Assembly: GCA_903825325.1 (NCBI GenBank)
Contig: CAIKAI010000115.1
Coordinates: 1 to 33,173, forward strand
DNA: 33,173 nt
Source of the DNA: Candidatus Shapirobacteria bacterium
GTDB taxonomy: Bacteria; Patescibacteriota; Microgenomatia; UBA12405
Direction: 5' to 3'
The stretch's first letter is position 1; every line of letters starts with the position of its first letter. Shown here in pieces: positions 13,021-20,348 of the stretch. A program made the position numbers and the translations under genes. The notes under the pieces are model-generated. The model made no database searches. It worked only from the letters and a program-made list of their open reading frames with translations, and was not told the DNA's origin.

Positions 13021-13049
13021 TTTGCAAATAGTTTGATATAGTGTATAAT
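13021..13049 (+). promoter_or_regulatory. Promoter of LPXTG-like gene, with hairpin leader
   Basis: TATAAT (13044-13049) is preceded 17 nt upstream by TTTGCA (13021-13026). Unlike its neighbours, this gene has a leader of about 25 nt, which contains inverted AACAATT/AATTGTT just before the ATG. Confidence 0.55.
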
Positions 13050-13081
13050 ATCCCATAACAATTAGTTATTATTAAATTGTT

Positions 13082-13690
13082 ATGAAAAAAATATTATCTA
13101 GTTTTCTGGTTATTTCTTGTTTTATTTTTCTAGCTTCGTTTGCCAAAGCCGATGATGAAGTACGCAATCTTCAATTAGACACCAAAGCTAAAGCTTTGTC
13201 TCAATCTACTTGGGTTGATGATCTTCGATCTGACAATATAATTTTCTCGCCCGCTAGTCAATTCCAAGTTCAGGTTCATGTTAACAATTTAGGTAATCGT
13301 ACTCAGACTAACATCCATATTACCTCAGTTATACCTTCCACCATTACCTTGGATATGCCCGATTTTACCATCAATCAAATCGCTCCAAGCCAAAGTTATA
13401 CTCAAACTTTAACCGCTACCGTCAAAGGCACTGCCTATATTTTCAAGAATCTTCAAGCTAACACTCTTAAGTTTCATATGAGTAGTGATGTTGGTTCCAA
13501 TGGCGACGATAGTGTCACTTTTTACACCGGTAACGGCACCAAAGTGGCTACGGCTTCCGCTTCGACCTCTTCAGCTACCCCAATCCTACCTAAAACCGGT
13601 TCCGCAATGGAATTAGTCTTCGGAACTGCGATCGCCCTAGCCACTGGCTACGGTGCACTAAAACTCCGCAATCTAGCACGAGGTTACTAA
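13082..13690 (+). CDS. LPXTG-like surface protein with DUF11-type domain
   Basis: The 202-aa protein has a signal peptide (about 1-23, cut after AKA), a beta-rich domain (QVQVHVNNLGNRTQTNIHIT, resembling DUF11/CARDB-like adhesive domains), a Ser/Thr/Ala linker, and at the C terminus LPKTG followed by a membrane helix (LVFGTAIALATGYGAL) and a short Lys/Arg tail. This is the full layout of a sortase substrate. No sortase gene is in the window. A strong terminator follows. It has its own promoter with a structured leader. Confidence 0.88.
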   Translation: MKKILSSFLVISCFIFLASFAKADDEVRNLQLDTKAKALSQSTWVDDLRSDNIIFSPASQFQVQVHVNNLGNRTQTNIHITSVIPSTITLDMPDFTINQIAPSQSYTQTLTATVKGTAYIFKNLQANTLKFHMSSDVGSNGDDSVTFYTGNGTKVATASASTSSATPILPKTGSAMELVFGTAIALATGYGALKLRNLARGY

Positions 13691-13713
13691 GTTACTTTAG
13701 TTTAATTCAGAAA

Positions 13714-13740
13714 AGTCCCCACTCCGGTGGGGGCTTTTTT
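13714..13740 (+). terminator. Rho-independent terminator after LPXTG-like gene
   Basis: AGTCCCCAC-tccg-GTGGGGGCT is a 9-bp stem with one G-T pair, followed by T6. It isolates the upstream gene from the 13741-15085 island. Confidence 0.93.
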
Positions 13741-13814
13741 ATTACAGGACTACCTACTTATTTTATAGGACGCAAAACATATCTAATATGTCTATGACCT
13801 TGACATTATAGGAC
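13741..13814 (+). repeat. Three direct repeats of a TATAGGAC-like motif
   Basis: ATTACAGGAC (13741-13750), TTATAGGAC (about 13763-13771) and ATTATAGGAC (13805-13814) occur in the 75 nt upstream of and inside the island promoter. They could be activator or repressor sites. The spacing is not uniform, so iteron-type origins are not supported. Confidence 0.4.
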
Positions 13815-13828
13815 CTATAAGCTATACT
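13800..13828 (+). promoter_or_regulatory. Near-consensus sigma70 promoter with operator-like palindrome
   Basis: A perfect -35 TTGACA (13800-13805), exactly 17 nt spacer, then -10 TATACT (13823-13828). This is the best -35/-10 pair in the window. An inverted repeat ACCTATA (13813-13819) / TATAGGT (13828-13834) straddles the -10, the place where a repressor would act. Transcription would start near 13835. Confidence 0.8.
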
Positions 13829-13842
13829 ATAGGTTAGAAAAT

Positions 13843-14249
13843 ACCTCTTAGCTTATAGCTAGAGGAGAAAATGGAGTTAGGTGGCTCCTCGTCATTTCTA
13901 ACCCCATTTCTCCTTTGGCTGTCAAGCCAAAATCTATCGAGGCTTCCTCGAACACAGCGTTTGAGATTAGTTGAAGTAGATGCCCTTTAACAATCTTTTT
14001 CTTCAATTTCTTTCTCATCCTTAAAGGTGAGTTCATTTTTTTCAAATTTGAATGGTTGGTAGGGTTCATTTAGTCGATATTCCCCTGTCGGTTAAACGAA
14101 CCCTATCAAAAGGAGAGGTGTTCAAAAACGTTAAGGTTACTCTATACGTAGAGCATCCTGATCACACTGGTGATCTCAAAGTCTTATCCAAACAATCGTT
14201 CTCGATTGGCCTGATGCCCCTAAAAGGAGGCTTCTTTATGACAGGCCAA
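13843..14249 (+). ncRNA. Densely folded leader or candidate structured RNA
   Basis: About 400 nt with a chain of inverted repeats: GGAGAAAATGGAGTTAG (13864-13880) against 13898-13913 (15 bp, one bulge, one mismatch); TTTGGCT/AGCCAAA (13914-13931) directly abutting; CGAGG/CCTCG (13938-13950); CCTTTAA/TTAAAGG (13984-14027) or the alternative CTCA/TGAG (14014-14031); TTCAAATTTGAA (14041-14052); GGTAGGGTTC/GAACCCTATC (14058-14107); CTCTA/TAGAG (14140-14153); GATCAC/GTGATC (14160-14175); and TTGGCCTG/CAGGCCAA (14206-14249). No other region here has this density. It could be a structured noncoding RNA, or a leader that controls translation of the downstream gene. It matches no RNA family I can name. 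Confidence 0.5.
13871..13990 (+). CDS. Possible 39-aa leader peptide with sequestered SD
   Basis: An ATG preceded by AGAGGAG at ideal spacing opens a frame of 39 codons (starts MELGGSSSFLTPFLLWLSSQ). SD and ATG lie inside the 5' arm of a 15-bp hairpin. The peptide has a weakly hydrophobic middle and an Arg-rich end. Because the same bases are explained by RNA structure, coding is uncertain. Confidence 0.3.
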   Translation: MELGGSSSFLTPFLLWLSSQNLSRLPRTQRLRLVEVDAL

Positions 14250-14900
14250 AACCAATCCCAAGCTCGGAAGGCATTTATTCAGAGACGCCAAAAGCGTGCT
14301 CTTCAAGCCCTCCCAGCTCCTATTTTCAAAAAAAAGGAAAAAAACATGAACAACCCTAATAACACCGAACACGTACCTGCAGTGCAGAACAATGACTGGC
14401 GCAAGTGGCTCGGTTGGGCATTTGGCTGTGGATGTGCGACACTTCTGGCAATTATTCTTTGCCTGGTACTGGTCGGCGCACTGTCCTACATTTCCACCCA
14501 CGGTTGGGTTACGGTCGAAACCACCCCGGCCCCCGTTGTGTCCGCTCCCTCCGCCCCCAGCTCGCCCGCATTGGCAACCTCGTGTGGAACTTGGAACACT
14601 GCCGCCAAAACTACCAATTGGCTGGTTCCCGGATCCACTGCTCGCGGCGATGTCAAAGCTAATGGCGTAATTTATTACGACAACGGCGTTGGCGAAGGCA
14701 CCTCGGTAATCAACCTCAGCTCTAAACCAGTTGAGATCTATGCCGAATGGGGCTCTGGTTGTGAAACTTCAACAGACATCAAATACTTGGTCAATAAGGA
14801 TTTGATGGATGGTTGTGGATCGCAATGCAAAGTGGCCAGGATCGTTACTATCACCAACTCGGGCATCACCCAGAAACCCTACACCGAGCCGGTGAAGTAA
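14238..14900 (+). CDS. Single-pass membrane protein of the hammerhead island, unknown function
   Basis: The 220-aa product has a very basic cytoplasmic part (ARKAFIQRRQKRALQALP), a Trp-rich stretch, one membrane helix (about residues 57-81, LLAIILCLVLVGALSYI), a Pro/Ala/Ser linker and an exterior domain with four Cys (TSCGTW, GSGCET, DGCGSQCK). I do not recognise the family. The start is the ATG preceded by AAAGGAGG at 7 nt; the frame stays open back to 14052, and a second SD-backed ATG lies at 14346. SD and ATG at 14238 sit within a TTGGCCTG/CAGGCCAA stem. Codon use (more CTG, GGC, GTC and ACC) is richer in G+C than the neighbours, which suggests acquisition. Confidence 0.65.
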   Translation: MTGQNQSQARKAFIQRRQKRALQALPAPIFKKKEKNMNNPNNTEHVPAVQNNDWRKWLGWAFGCGCATLLAIILCLVLVGALSYISTHGWVTVETTPAPVVSAPSAPSSPALATSCGTWNTAAKTTNWLVPGSTARGDVKANGVIYYDNGVGEGTSVINLSSKPVEIYAEWGSGCETSTDIKYLVNKDLMDGCGSQCKVARIVTITNSGITQKPYTEPVK

Positions 14901-14956
14901 GTCGTGATTTTTCACCAAAAAGCTTCTTATGGTTCCGCACCTACCCAATTTAGCTT

Positions 14957-14977
14957 CTCACCACATCATGTGTTGAG
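14957..14977 (+). repeat. Inverted repeat between island gene and ribozyme
   Basis: CTCA-c-CACAT-c-ATGTG-t-TGAG folds as a near-perfect hairpin. It has no T tract, so it is not a terminator. The rest of 14901-14995 shows no coding support. Confidence 0.5.
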
Positions 14978-14995
14978 TTTAAGGCCAAAAGGTGC

Positions 14996-15026
14996 AAAGG
15001 AGAAAGAAAGAAAAAGAAGAAAAAGA
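14996..15026 (+). other. 31-nt pure purine tract upstream of the ribozyme
   Basis: Only A and G occur over 31 consecutive bases, ending 3 nt before stem III of the hammerhead. Single-stranded purine tracts act as spacers; in retroelements they prime plus-strand synthesis, but nothing else here supports a retroelement. Confidence 0.6.
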
Positions 15027-15028
15027 TT

Positions 15029-15084
15029 AGAAGTTCCCCGCCGCTGCGGGGCTGATGAGTGCCTAATAACAGGCCGAAACTTCT
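15029..15084 (+). ncRNA. Hammerhead ribozyme (stem III open, type III)
   Basis: All core parts are present in order. Stem III 5' strand AGAAGT (15029-15034) ends in the required U16.1. The cleavage-site base H17 is T15035. Stem I is CCCCGC-CGCT-GCGGGG (15036-15051). The core CTGATGA spans 15052-15058. Stem II is G(T)GCCT-AATAAC-AGGCC (15059-15075, one bulged T). GAAA is 15076-15079. Stem III 3' strand is ACTTCT (15079-15084). Predicted self-cleavage falls between 15035 and 15036. The site triplet is GUU and not the more common GUC, but it obeys the NUH rule. It lies at the 3' end of the island and abuts the stop of the convergent gene (15086). Confidence 0.88.
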
Positions 15085-15085
15085 T

Positions 15086-16570
15086 TTACATAACTTTCAT
15101 TAAATAGAGATTCTGCTGGTTTGGCAAATTAAATTCCTTTATTAGCGAAAATTTATCCGGGTTGTCCCATACATAATCTCTAGCTTGTTTTAAGTCCTCC
15201 AAATTAGTTGCATAAAATGGCGCCGGTTCCGTCACCTTATCCATCAACAAGACTGCATTGTAGCTTTTCCAGTCACTAAAGTTTGGCTCATAAATCGAAT
15301 GCATTTCCAAAATCTGATCCTCCTTGCTTGACAGTGTCTCCCGATAAAACTTCATATTATTATCGTTTATTTCTGCACTATCAGTCAGCACCAACACTTT
15401 CGACTTTTTGCCACCATTAAACGCCATCATTTCTTTAACTATTTCCTTATTTGGCCAAACAGTTGAACTAGCCGCCCGCACTGGATAATCCGCAAAATTA
15501 ATCCAATTTACATCGCCCATTAAAAATGTTGGGGTCGACACTATTACCGGTTTTTTAATCGGCCAACCAAATGAATTTTCCCAATAGTTGAATAACAAAT
15601 ACATAAATAGCACACCTACCGCCATTTTGTTTTTTGCCTTTTTTATTGACTCTCCTAACCACAATGCTAACACCGGCAATATTGGCATGGTAAACCTAAA
15701 GTCTTTATTTCTGATAATCGTAAAAATTACATACACCAATATCACCCACCACATTAAGTCTCGATTCTTCGGGTTCCTCTCTATCTTAAACCAAGAAATA
15801 ACACAAGCTATTGCCAACACCGGCCCAGCTTGATTCAAGAAAAATAGTCGAAAGTAGTGAATCCAGGTCACCCAGTTGCTTAAGTCCATCGGATCAGTTA
15901 ACTTTTCTCCTTGCCCGGCCAAGCCAGTCAAATATTGATAAATATTTTGCCAATTAATCCCCCACCACCACCCTACTGCCAACATATAAATTGCTCCTGC
16001 GATTACCAACTTCATCCACAATTCCTTACTCTTAAAGTTTTGAATTAGCGAGATTAGCACCATCGGAGCAAAGTAAATAAAGCCATTTAACTTAGTTAGA
16101 CTCGCCAAAACTAGCATTAATAGCCACCTCCAATCGTTCTTTTTTAGCCAAAAATACAATCCCCAAATTACAAACACTGTCAATGGTAAATCCAAAAGAA
16201 AATTTCGGGAAATATCGTAAACTACCGGAAATAAGGAAAAAATTACTGCCGGCCAAAAACCTCCCAACATCCACACTCCAACTATCGCCAATACTAAAAA
16301 AACACTATTCATCGCCGTCACTGCTGCCACACTTGTCCCCAAAACCAGTGACCATAATCCGCCAATAACATAAATCAGCGGTGGGTAACCCCCAAACGAC
16401 TTTATTAGGTCGACCAGATTACCCCAAAAAATCCCCCGCAAAAATTGATTAACCAATATTACCGACCTCAAATGCGCCGCCTGATCCCATGCCGGCGGAG
16501 TTTTATCAATTGTTAGCCACACCAGATTCACTCCCACCAAAAATAACAGCCACAGCCACAACTTTTTCAT
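15086..16570 (-). CDS. Membrane glycosyltransferase of the PMT/ArnT (GT-C) type
   Basis: This is a polytopic protein of 494 aa with about ten to eleven membrane segments. After the first helix comes PPAWDQAAHLRS, the Asp-containing first exterior loop typical of PMT_2/GT39/GT83 enzymes; GGYPPLIYVIGG, RNFLLDLPLTVFVIW (a second acidic site) and LTKLNGFIYFAPM are also family-like. The last 120 residues form an exterior domain. Such enzymes move a sugar from a polyprenyl-phosphate donor to lipid, glycan or protein. It diverges from another GT-C-like protein, so the pair may build a surface glycan. The start is the second ATG at 16570, 6 nt after a TATACT box; an ATG at 16573 is also possible. Confidence 0.8.
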   Translation of the reverse strand: MKKLWLWLLFLVGVNLVWLTIDKTPPAWDQAAHLRSVILVNQFLRGIFWGNLVDLIKSFGGYPPLIYVIGGLWSLVLGTSVAAVTAMNSVFLVLAIVGVWMLGGFWPAVIFSLFPVVYDISRNFLLDLPLTVFVIWGLYFWLKKNDWRWLLMLVLASLTKLNGFIYFAPMVLISLIQNFKSKELWMKLVIAGAIYMLAVGWWWGINWQNIYQYLTGLAGQGEKLTDPMDLSNWVTWIHYFRLFFLNQAGPVLAIACVISWFKIERNPKNRDLMWWVILVYVIFTIIRNKDFRFTMPILPVLALWLGESIKKAKNKMAVGVLFMYLLFNYWENSFGWPIKKPVIVSTPTFLMGDVNWINFADYPVRAASSTVWPNKEIVKEMMAFNGGKKSKVLVLTDSAEINDNNMKFYRETLSSKEDQILEMHSIYEPNFSDWKSYNAVLLMDKVTEPAPFYATNLEDLKQARDYVWDNPDKFSLIKEFNLPNQQNLYLMKVM

Positions 16571-16576
16571 CATTTT

Positions 16577-16584
16577 AGTATAAA
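16577..16584. promoter_or_regulatory. Shared bidirectional -10 (AGTATAAA)
   Basis: The minus strand reads TATACT (16582-16577), 6 nt before the ATG at 16570. The plus strand reads TATAAA (16579-16584), 9 nt before the GTG at 16594. Confidence 0.55.
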
Positions 16585-16593
16585 CTATTTATA

Positions 16594-19311
16594 GTGAAAA
16601 AAATCCTGTCCTCGCCACTATTTTATCCTCTGCTTTTAGTCTTAATTTGCCTTTTCATCGTCTATATAAACTACACCCCGGGTACTTTTTTAACCGGCTG
16701 GGACACTCTCCACCCCGAGTTCAACTTTTCCCTCAATTTTGCCCGCCTTTTTTGGGGCGTCTGGCGCTCGGAACAGGGTTTTGGCGCCGTCTCCGGCCAC
16801 TCAGCCATGGCCGATTTACCTCGAGTCATTATTCTTTGGTTATTTCACTTCATTTTTAATCTTTCCTTTCTGCGTTATGCTTATATTTTCCTTTGCTTAA
16901 TTCTCGGCCCGCTCGGATTTTATTTTTTAATCAAACATCTCTTCCACGGATTACATATTATAGATTACGGTTTACGAAACTTAGCTTTCGTTGGAGCTTT
17001 AGTTTACTTGTTCAATTTCGGCACTGTCCAACAATTCTATGTTCCGTTCGAAATGTTCCCCACCCAATGGGCTTTCTTGCCTTGGATTATTCTCTCTTCC
17101 CTAAAGTACCTTCATAAACCATCTAAATTTGGGCTTTTAGTTTTTGGATTTTGGACTTTAATGTCGACTCCCCAGGCGTACGCCGCCCACCTTTGGTACC
17201 CTTTTTTTGGAGCGTTTTGTCTGTTCGTTTTAATTTATAAATTTAATAAACATTCTTTTTATTTAATCTTAATCACACTCTTAATCAATTCTTTTTGGCT
17301 CCTGCCTAATTTGTATTACATCAAAACTTCCTCTTGGATTCCCCAACAAAATCAACAAAATCGCCTTCACTCTCAAGAGTTCCTACTTAAAAATCGTCAG
17401 ACCGGCAACCTTGTCGATTCCACCTTAATCAAGGGATTTTATTTCGACTGGCAAATCTACAATTTTTCAGATAAAAAATTCCAACAATTGATGCCTCAAT
17501 GGCGTGATCACTCGCAGAATTTAGATGTCAAAATTATTGGCTATTCGCTATTTTTGCTTAGCCTTTTTGGTCTAATTTTTGCTATTTGTCAAAAAAACCG
17601 CCTCCTCCTTTCCCTGTCTCCTTTTTTTATTATTCCCTTTATCTTGCTTAGTAATACCACCTTTCCCTTTAACTTTATCTTTGATTTCCTCCTCAAAATT
17701 CCCCTCTTAGCCGAAATCCTTCGTTTCATCTTTACCAAACTTTCCACTCTTCAAACCTTCGGTCAAGCTATTTTTATTGTTTACTTTCTAAATTTGCTTC
17801 AAACAAAATACTCGCCCAAAATTATATTTGGCATAGTAGTCTTGTGTTTGGCCATATACACTGCCCCCATCTTTTCCGGCTATTTGATATCCCCCTTAAT
17901 CCGCACCCAAATCCCCCAAGAATATTTCCAATTTTGGCAATATATGGGTCAGCAACCTCAAGGCCACATCCTCGCTCTGCCTCTTCACGACCCCGCTGGT
18001 TGGACTTACGATTCTTGGGGCTATCAAGGTTCAGGTTTAATTTGGTTTGGGTTACCTCAAAGTATTACCGATCGTGACAACGATCGCTGGCAACCTGTTA
18101 ACGAAGAGGCCTATCGTGAGTTTACCGTTGCCCTTTATTCCAACAACTCTGTCAATCTCCGTCATTACCTGGCTAAATACAAAATTAGCTATGTTTTCTG
18201 GGATAAAAATGTGATGACGACAGAACCCAAAAATCAGGATGAAATTACCTTTAAATACGAAACTAATACAATTATTAATCAACTTATTAACCAAAATATT
18301 TTATCTCCCCCGCACCAATTCGGTAATTTATTTATATATCCAGTTAACAACCCGCCAACCTCAATCGAGGTAAATTCCAACCTCCCCAATGTTGTCCCTG
18401 CCTACCATTGGCAGTATACCGATGATGCATATCAGAATTCCGATTATCTCACCGACCTCTCTCTGCCCGCACAAACATTTCCTCTTCGCGATGTTCTCAA
18501 CTCCACCAATCGCCTTGATCTTAACAAATTTGACCCCACCAAAAATAACTTACCCACCACTTCCATTACGGCCTCAGACATCCTTAGTCAGAATCTATCA
18601 TCACCTAATGTTACCTTTGACTCGAGCAACCGCACTGTTTCTATTTATACCAATAACCAAACTCATGGAGTCAATTTATTCGAGGACTCATTACCCCATC
18701 AATCTGGCTATATTGTTGGTATTAAGTCGTTATATTTGTCGGGCATCCCCCTACGTTTTTGTTTTAAAAATACTACTACCGGACTCTGTCTTGTTGAGGA
18801 TGAACTTTCTCAGACAATTAATTTCGGTTGGGATTATTTTCTCATTCCCCCACAAGATAATGGTTTTGGATACAATATTAGTCTAAATGCTATTTCTTTA
18901 GATAATCTTCTTTCGCTAAGCCAGGTTCAGCAAATTACTATTAGTCCCCTTCCGGCCGTTTTCTTACCAACTACCGCCTCTACGACTCTCTACCCAACAA
19001 AATTCAATACCTTTTTAAATCAAAGTTTTTACCAAGTTGATTTCAATACGTTTCCCAATAATTCAACCTTGGTTCTTAACCAATCATTTAATCAAGATTG
19101 GCTCGCTTTCTATTTTCAAGATCACCAAATTAAATTCTTATCCAATCACATTCTCATCAACAACTGGGCCAATGGCTGGTCTCTGCCGAAAACGGATTAC
19201 GTATTACCGATTACAGTTTACGTATTTTTTTGGCCTCAACTTCTCGAATTTCTCGGCTTTGGCCTACTTATCGGCACTTTTATTTGGATAATCCGCATGA
19301 AGCATAAATAG
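16594..19311 (+). CDS. Large polytopic GT-C-like membrane protein
   Basis: The 905-aa protein has about eleven membrane segments in the first 430 residues, a soluble exterior part (about 440-880), and a final helix followed by RMKHK. The first loop GWDTLHPEFNFSLNFARLFW carries the Asp/Glu of GT-C enzymes, and GHSAMADLPRVI is like the arabinofuranosyltransferase/YfhO-related group. Substrate is unknown; polyprenyl-linked sugar transfer in surface glycan assembly is likely, with the divergent PMT-type partner. GTG is the start. Two copies of a 31-nt ATTACG-type repeat are embedded in frame (16948-16978 and 19194-19224). Confidence 0.78.
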   Translation: MKKILSSPLFYPLLLVLICLFIVYINYTPGTFLTGWDTLHPEFNFSLNFARLFWGVWRSEQGFGAVSGHSAMADLPRVIILWLFHFIFNLSFLRYAYIFLCLILGPLGFYFLIKHLFHGLHIIDYGLRNLAFVGALVYLFNFGTVQQFYVPFEMFPTQWAFLPWIILSSLKYLHKPSKFGLLVFGFWTLMSTPQAYAAHLWYPFFGAFCLFVLIYKFNKHSFYLILITLLINSFWLLPNLYYIKTSSWIPQQNQQNRLHSQEFLLKNRQTGNLVDSTLIKGFYFDWQIYNFSDKKFQQLMPQWRDHSQNLDVKIIGYSLFLLSLFGLIFAICQKNRLLLSLSPFFIIPFILLSNTTFPFNFIFDFLLKIPLLAEILRFIFTKLSTLQTFGQAIFIVYFLNLLQTKYSPKIIFGIVVLCLAIYTAPIFSGYLISPLIRTQIPQEYFQFWQYMGQQPQGHILALPLHDPAGWTYDSWGYQGSGLIWFGLPQSITDRDNDRWQPVNEEAYREFTVALYSNNSVNLRHYLAKYKISYVFWDKNVMTTEPKNQDEITFKYETNTIINQLINQNILSPPHQFGNLFIYPVNNPPTSIEVNSNLPNVVPAYHWQYTDDAYQNSDYLTDLSLPAQTFPLRDVLNSTNRLDLNKFDPTKNNLPTTSITASDILSQNLSSPNVTFDSSNRTVSIYTNNQTHGVNLFEDSLPHQSGYIVGIKSLYLSGIPLRFCFKNTTTGLCLVEDELSQTINFGWDYFLIPPQDNGFGYNISLNAISLDNLLSLSQVQQITISPLPAVFLPTTASTTLYPTKFNTFLNQSFYQVDFNTFPNNSTLVLNQSFNQDWLAFYFQDHQIKFLSNHILINNWANGWSLPKTDYVLPITVYVFFWPQLLEFLGFGLLIGTFIWIIRMKHK
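16948..16978 (+). repeat. ATTACG-type intragenic repeat, copy 1
   Basis: This 31-nt block of GATTACR-like units matches 19194-19224 at 26 of 31 positions. Translated in frame it gives HIIDYGLRNLAF within a loop between membrane helices. Confidence 0.65.
19194..19224 (+). repeat. ATTACG-type intragenic repeat, copy 2
   Basis: Second copy of the 31-nt block, translated as TDYVLPITVYV just before the last membrane helix of the same protein. Confidence 0.65.
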
Positions 19312-19314
19312 TCC

Positions 19315-19342
19315 TTGCAATCCTCCCAATTTAATCTATATT
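19315..19342 (+). promoter_or_regulatory. Promoter of ATP-grasp ligase gene (TTGCAA-16-TATATT)
   Basis: The -35 TTGCAA (19315-19320) and -10 TATATT (19337-19342) are 16 nt apart. The ATG at 19350 follows after 7 nt. Confidence 0.5.
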
Positions 19343-19349
19343 TCAGAAT

Positions 19350-20348
19350 ATGAACTTACCTCTGCCCAAACGGATTGCTATTCTTTATGACGATTCTCGT
19401 CGTGAATATTTTCCCTCAGAACAGGCTTATCTTTCCTCCGAAGAAGGTAAAGATCGAACCGCTTTAGTTGCCCAGCGCCTTATCAATATGGGCATTGACG
19501 CTACCACTTTTCCTGGCAACGCTCAGGTAACCGATAACCTCAAGAAATACAAACCGGATTTTGTTATCAATTGTGTTGACTCCGTCTATGGCCAAGAATA
19601 TCTTTCTGCCACCATTCCGGCCACTCTCGAGCTTCTCCAAATCCCCTACACCGGTACTGGGGTTATGGGTATGACCATCGGTGCCAACAAATATTTCACC
19701 AAAAATATTCTTGAGCAGTGGGGAATTACCACTCCCAAAAGTCAACTTATCAAAGAATCGATTGATGAACTTGACCCCATTCTCGACTTCCCCCTTATTG
19801 CCAAATTAAATGATTATCATGGGTCCATTGAAATTAGCGATGCTTCCGTTTGTGAAAATGAAAAAGAACTTCGCGCCAGATTTAAATATCTCCAAGATAT
19901 TTATCACCAACCCGTATTGGTTGAAGAATATATTGCCGGTCGCGAAGTCTCCGTTCATATTATCGAAGGTATCAACACCAAGGTTTATGCTGGTGAAAAA
20001 ATATTTATTCCTGAAAACATTGGTAAGTACAACATCGCTACCTTTGATGGCAACTGGGGCGACAAAGATATCTTTACCTATGCTAAATATGATCTCCCCG
20101 AACGTATCAAAGACAGCCTTAAACTAGCTTTTGATGCTCTTAAGCTAGAGGATTTCGCTAAATTTGACTTACGAGTTGATGCTTCCGGTCGCCATTACAT
20201 CATCGATGTCAACACCAACCCTGCTCTTGGCCCGGATGATTGTTCCATTAGCCGAATTTTAGGCCTTTACGATTTAACCTTTGAAGACATTTTACGCAAA
20301 CTAATTGTTAACACTCTTAGCGACCCTGGCAACAAGCTGCTATCCTAA
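19350..20348 (+). CDS. D-alanine-D-alanine-ligase-like ATP-grasp protein
   Basis: The 332-aa protein has the Ddl layout: an N-terminal domain with DFVINCVDSVYGQEYLSATI, then YTGTGVMGMTIGANKYFTK (Ddl: PYTGSG..ASALAMDK..TK), the central ATP-grasp part (VLVEEYIAGREVSV, with the family Glu-Glu), and a C-terminal FDLRVDASGRHYIIDVNTNP with the Mg-binding Asp/Asn. Differences from true Ddl are NDYHGS in place of the Gly-Ser-Ser loop and DVNTNP in place of EINTxPG. It may join amino acids other than two D-Ala. It is probably cytoplasmic and acts in peptidoglycan precursor synthesis. It overlaps glyA tail to tail by 32 nt. Confidence 0.85.
   Translation: MNLPLPKRIAILYDDSRREYFPSEQAYLSSEEGKDRTALVAQRLINMGIDATTFPGNAQVTDNLKKYKPDFVINCVDSVYGQEYLSATIPATLELLQIPYTGTGVMGMTIGANKYFTKNILEQWGITTPKSQLIKESIDELDPILDFPLIAKLNDYHGSIEISDASVCENEKELRARFKYLQDIYHQPVLVEEYIAGREVSVHIIEGINTKVYAGEKIFIPENIGKYNIATFDGNWGDKDIFTYAKYDLPERIKDSLKLAFDALKLEDFAKFDLRVDASGRHYIIDVNTNPALGPDDCSISRILGLYDLTFEDILRKLIVNTLSDPGNKLLS

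Noticed and set aside
13741-13834. TATAGGAC repeats as iterons of a replication origin
   Set aside because: Only three imperfect copies with unequal spacing, and no replication gene nearby.
13848-14069. Minus-strand frame of 73 codons in the island
   Set aside because: No promoter or SD on that strand, implausible composition, and it lies opposite the structured leader.
15036-15051. GC-rich hairpin read as a rho-independent terminator
   Set aside because: No T tract follows; the hairpin is followed directly by CTGATGA and is stem I of the hammerhead.
14996-15084. Purine tract plus hammerhead as the LTR of a retrozyme-like retroelement
   Set aside because: There is no second hammerhead or direct terminal repeat, no primer-binding site, and no reverse transcriptase in the window.
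14904-15107. Open frame of 67 codons (GTG start) across the purine tract and the hammerhead
   Set aside because: Its Lys/Arg/Glu run is just the translated purine tract, it has no SD or -10, and the bases are fully explained by the ribozyme fold.
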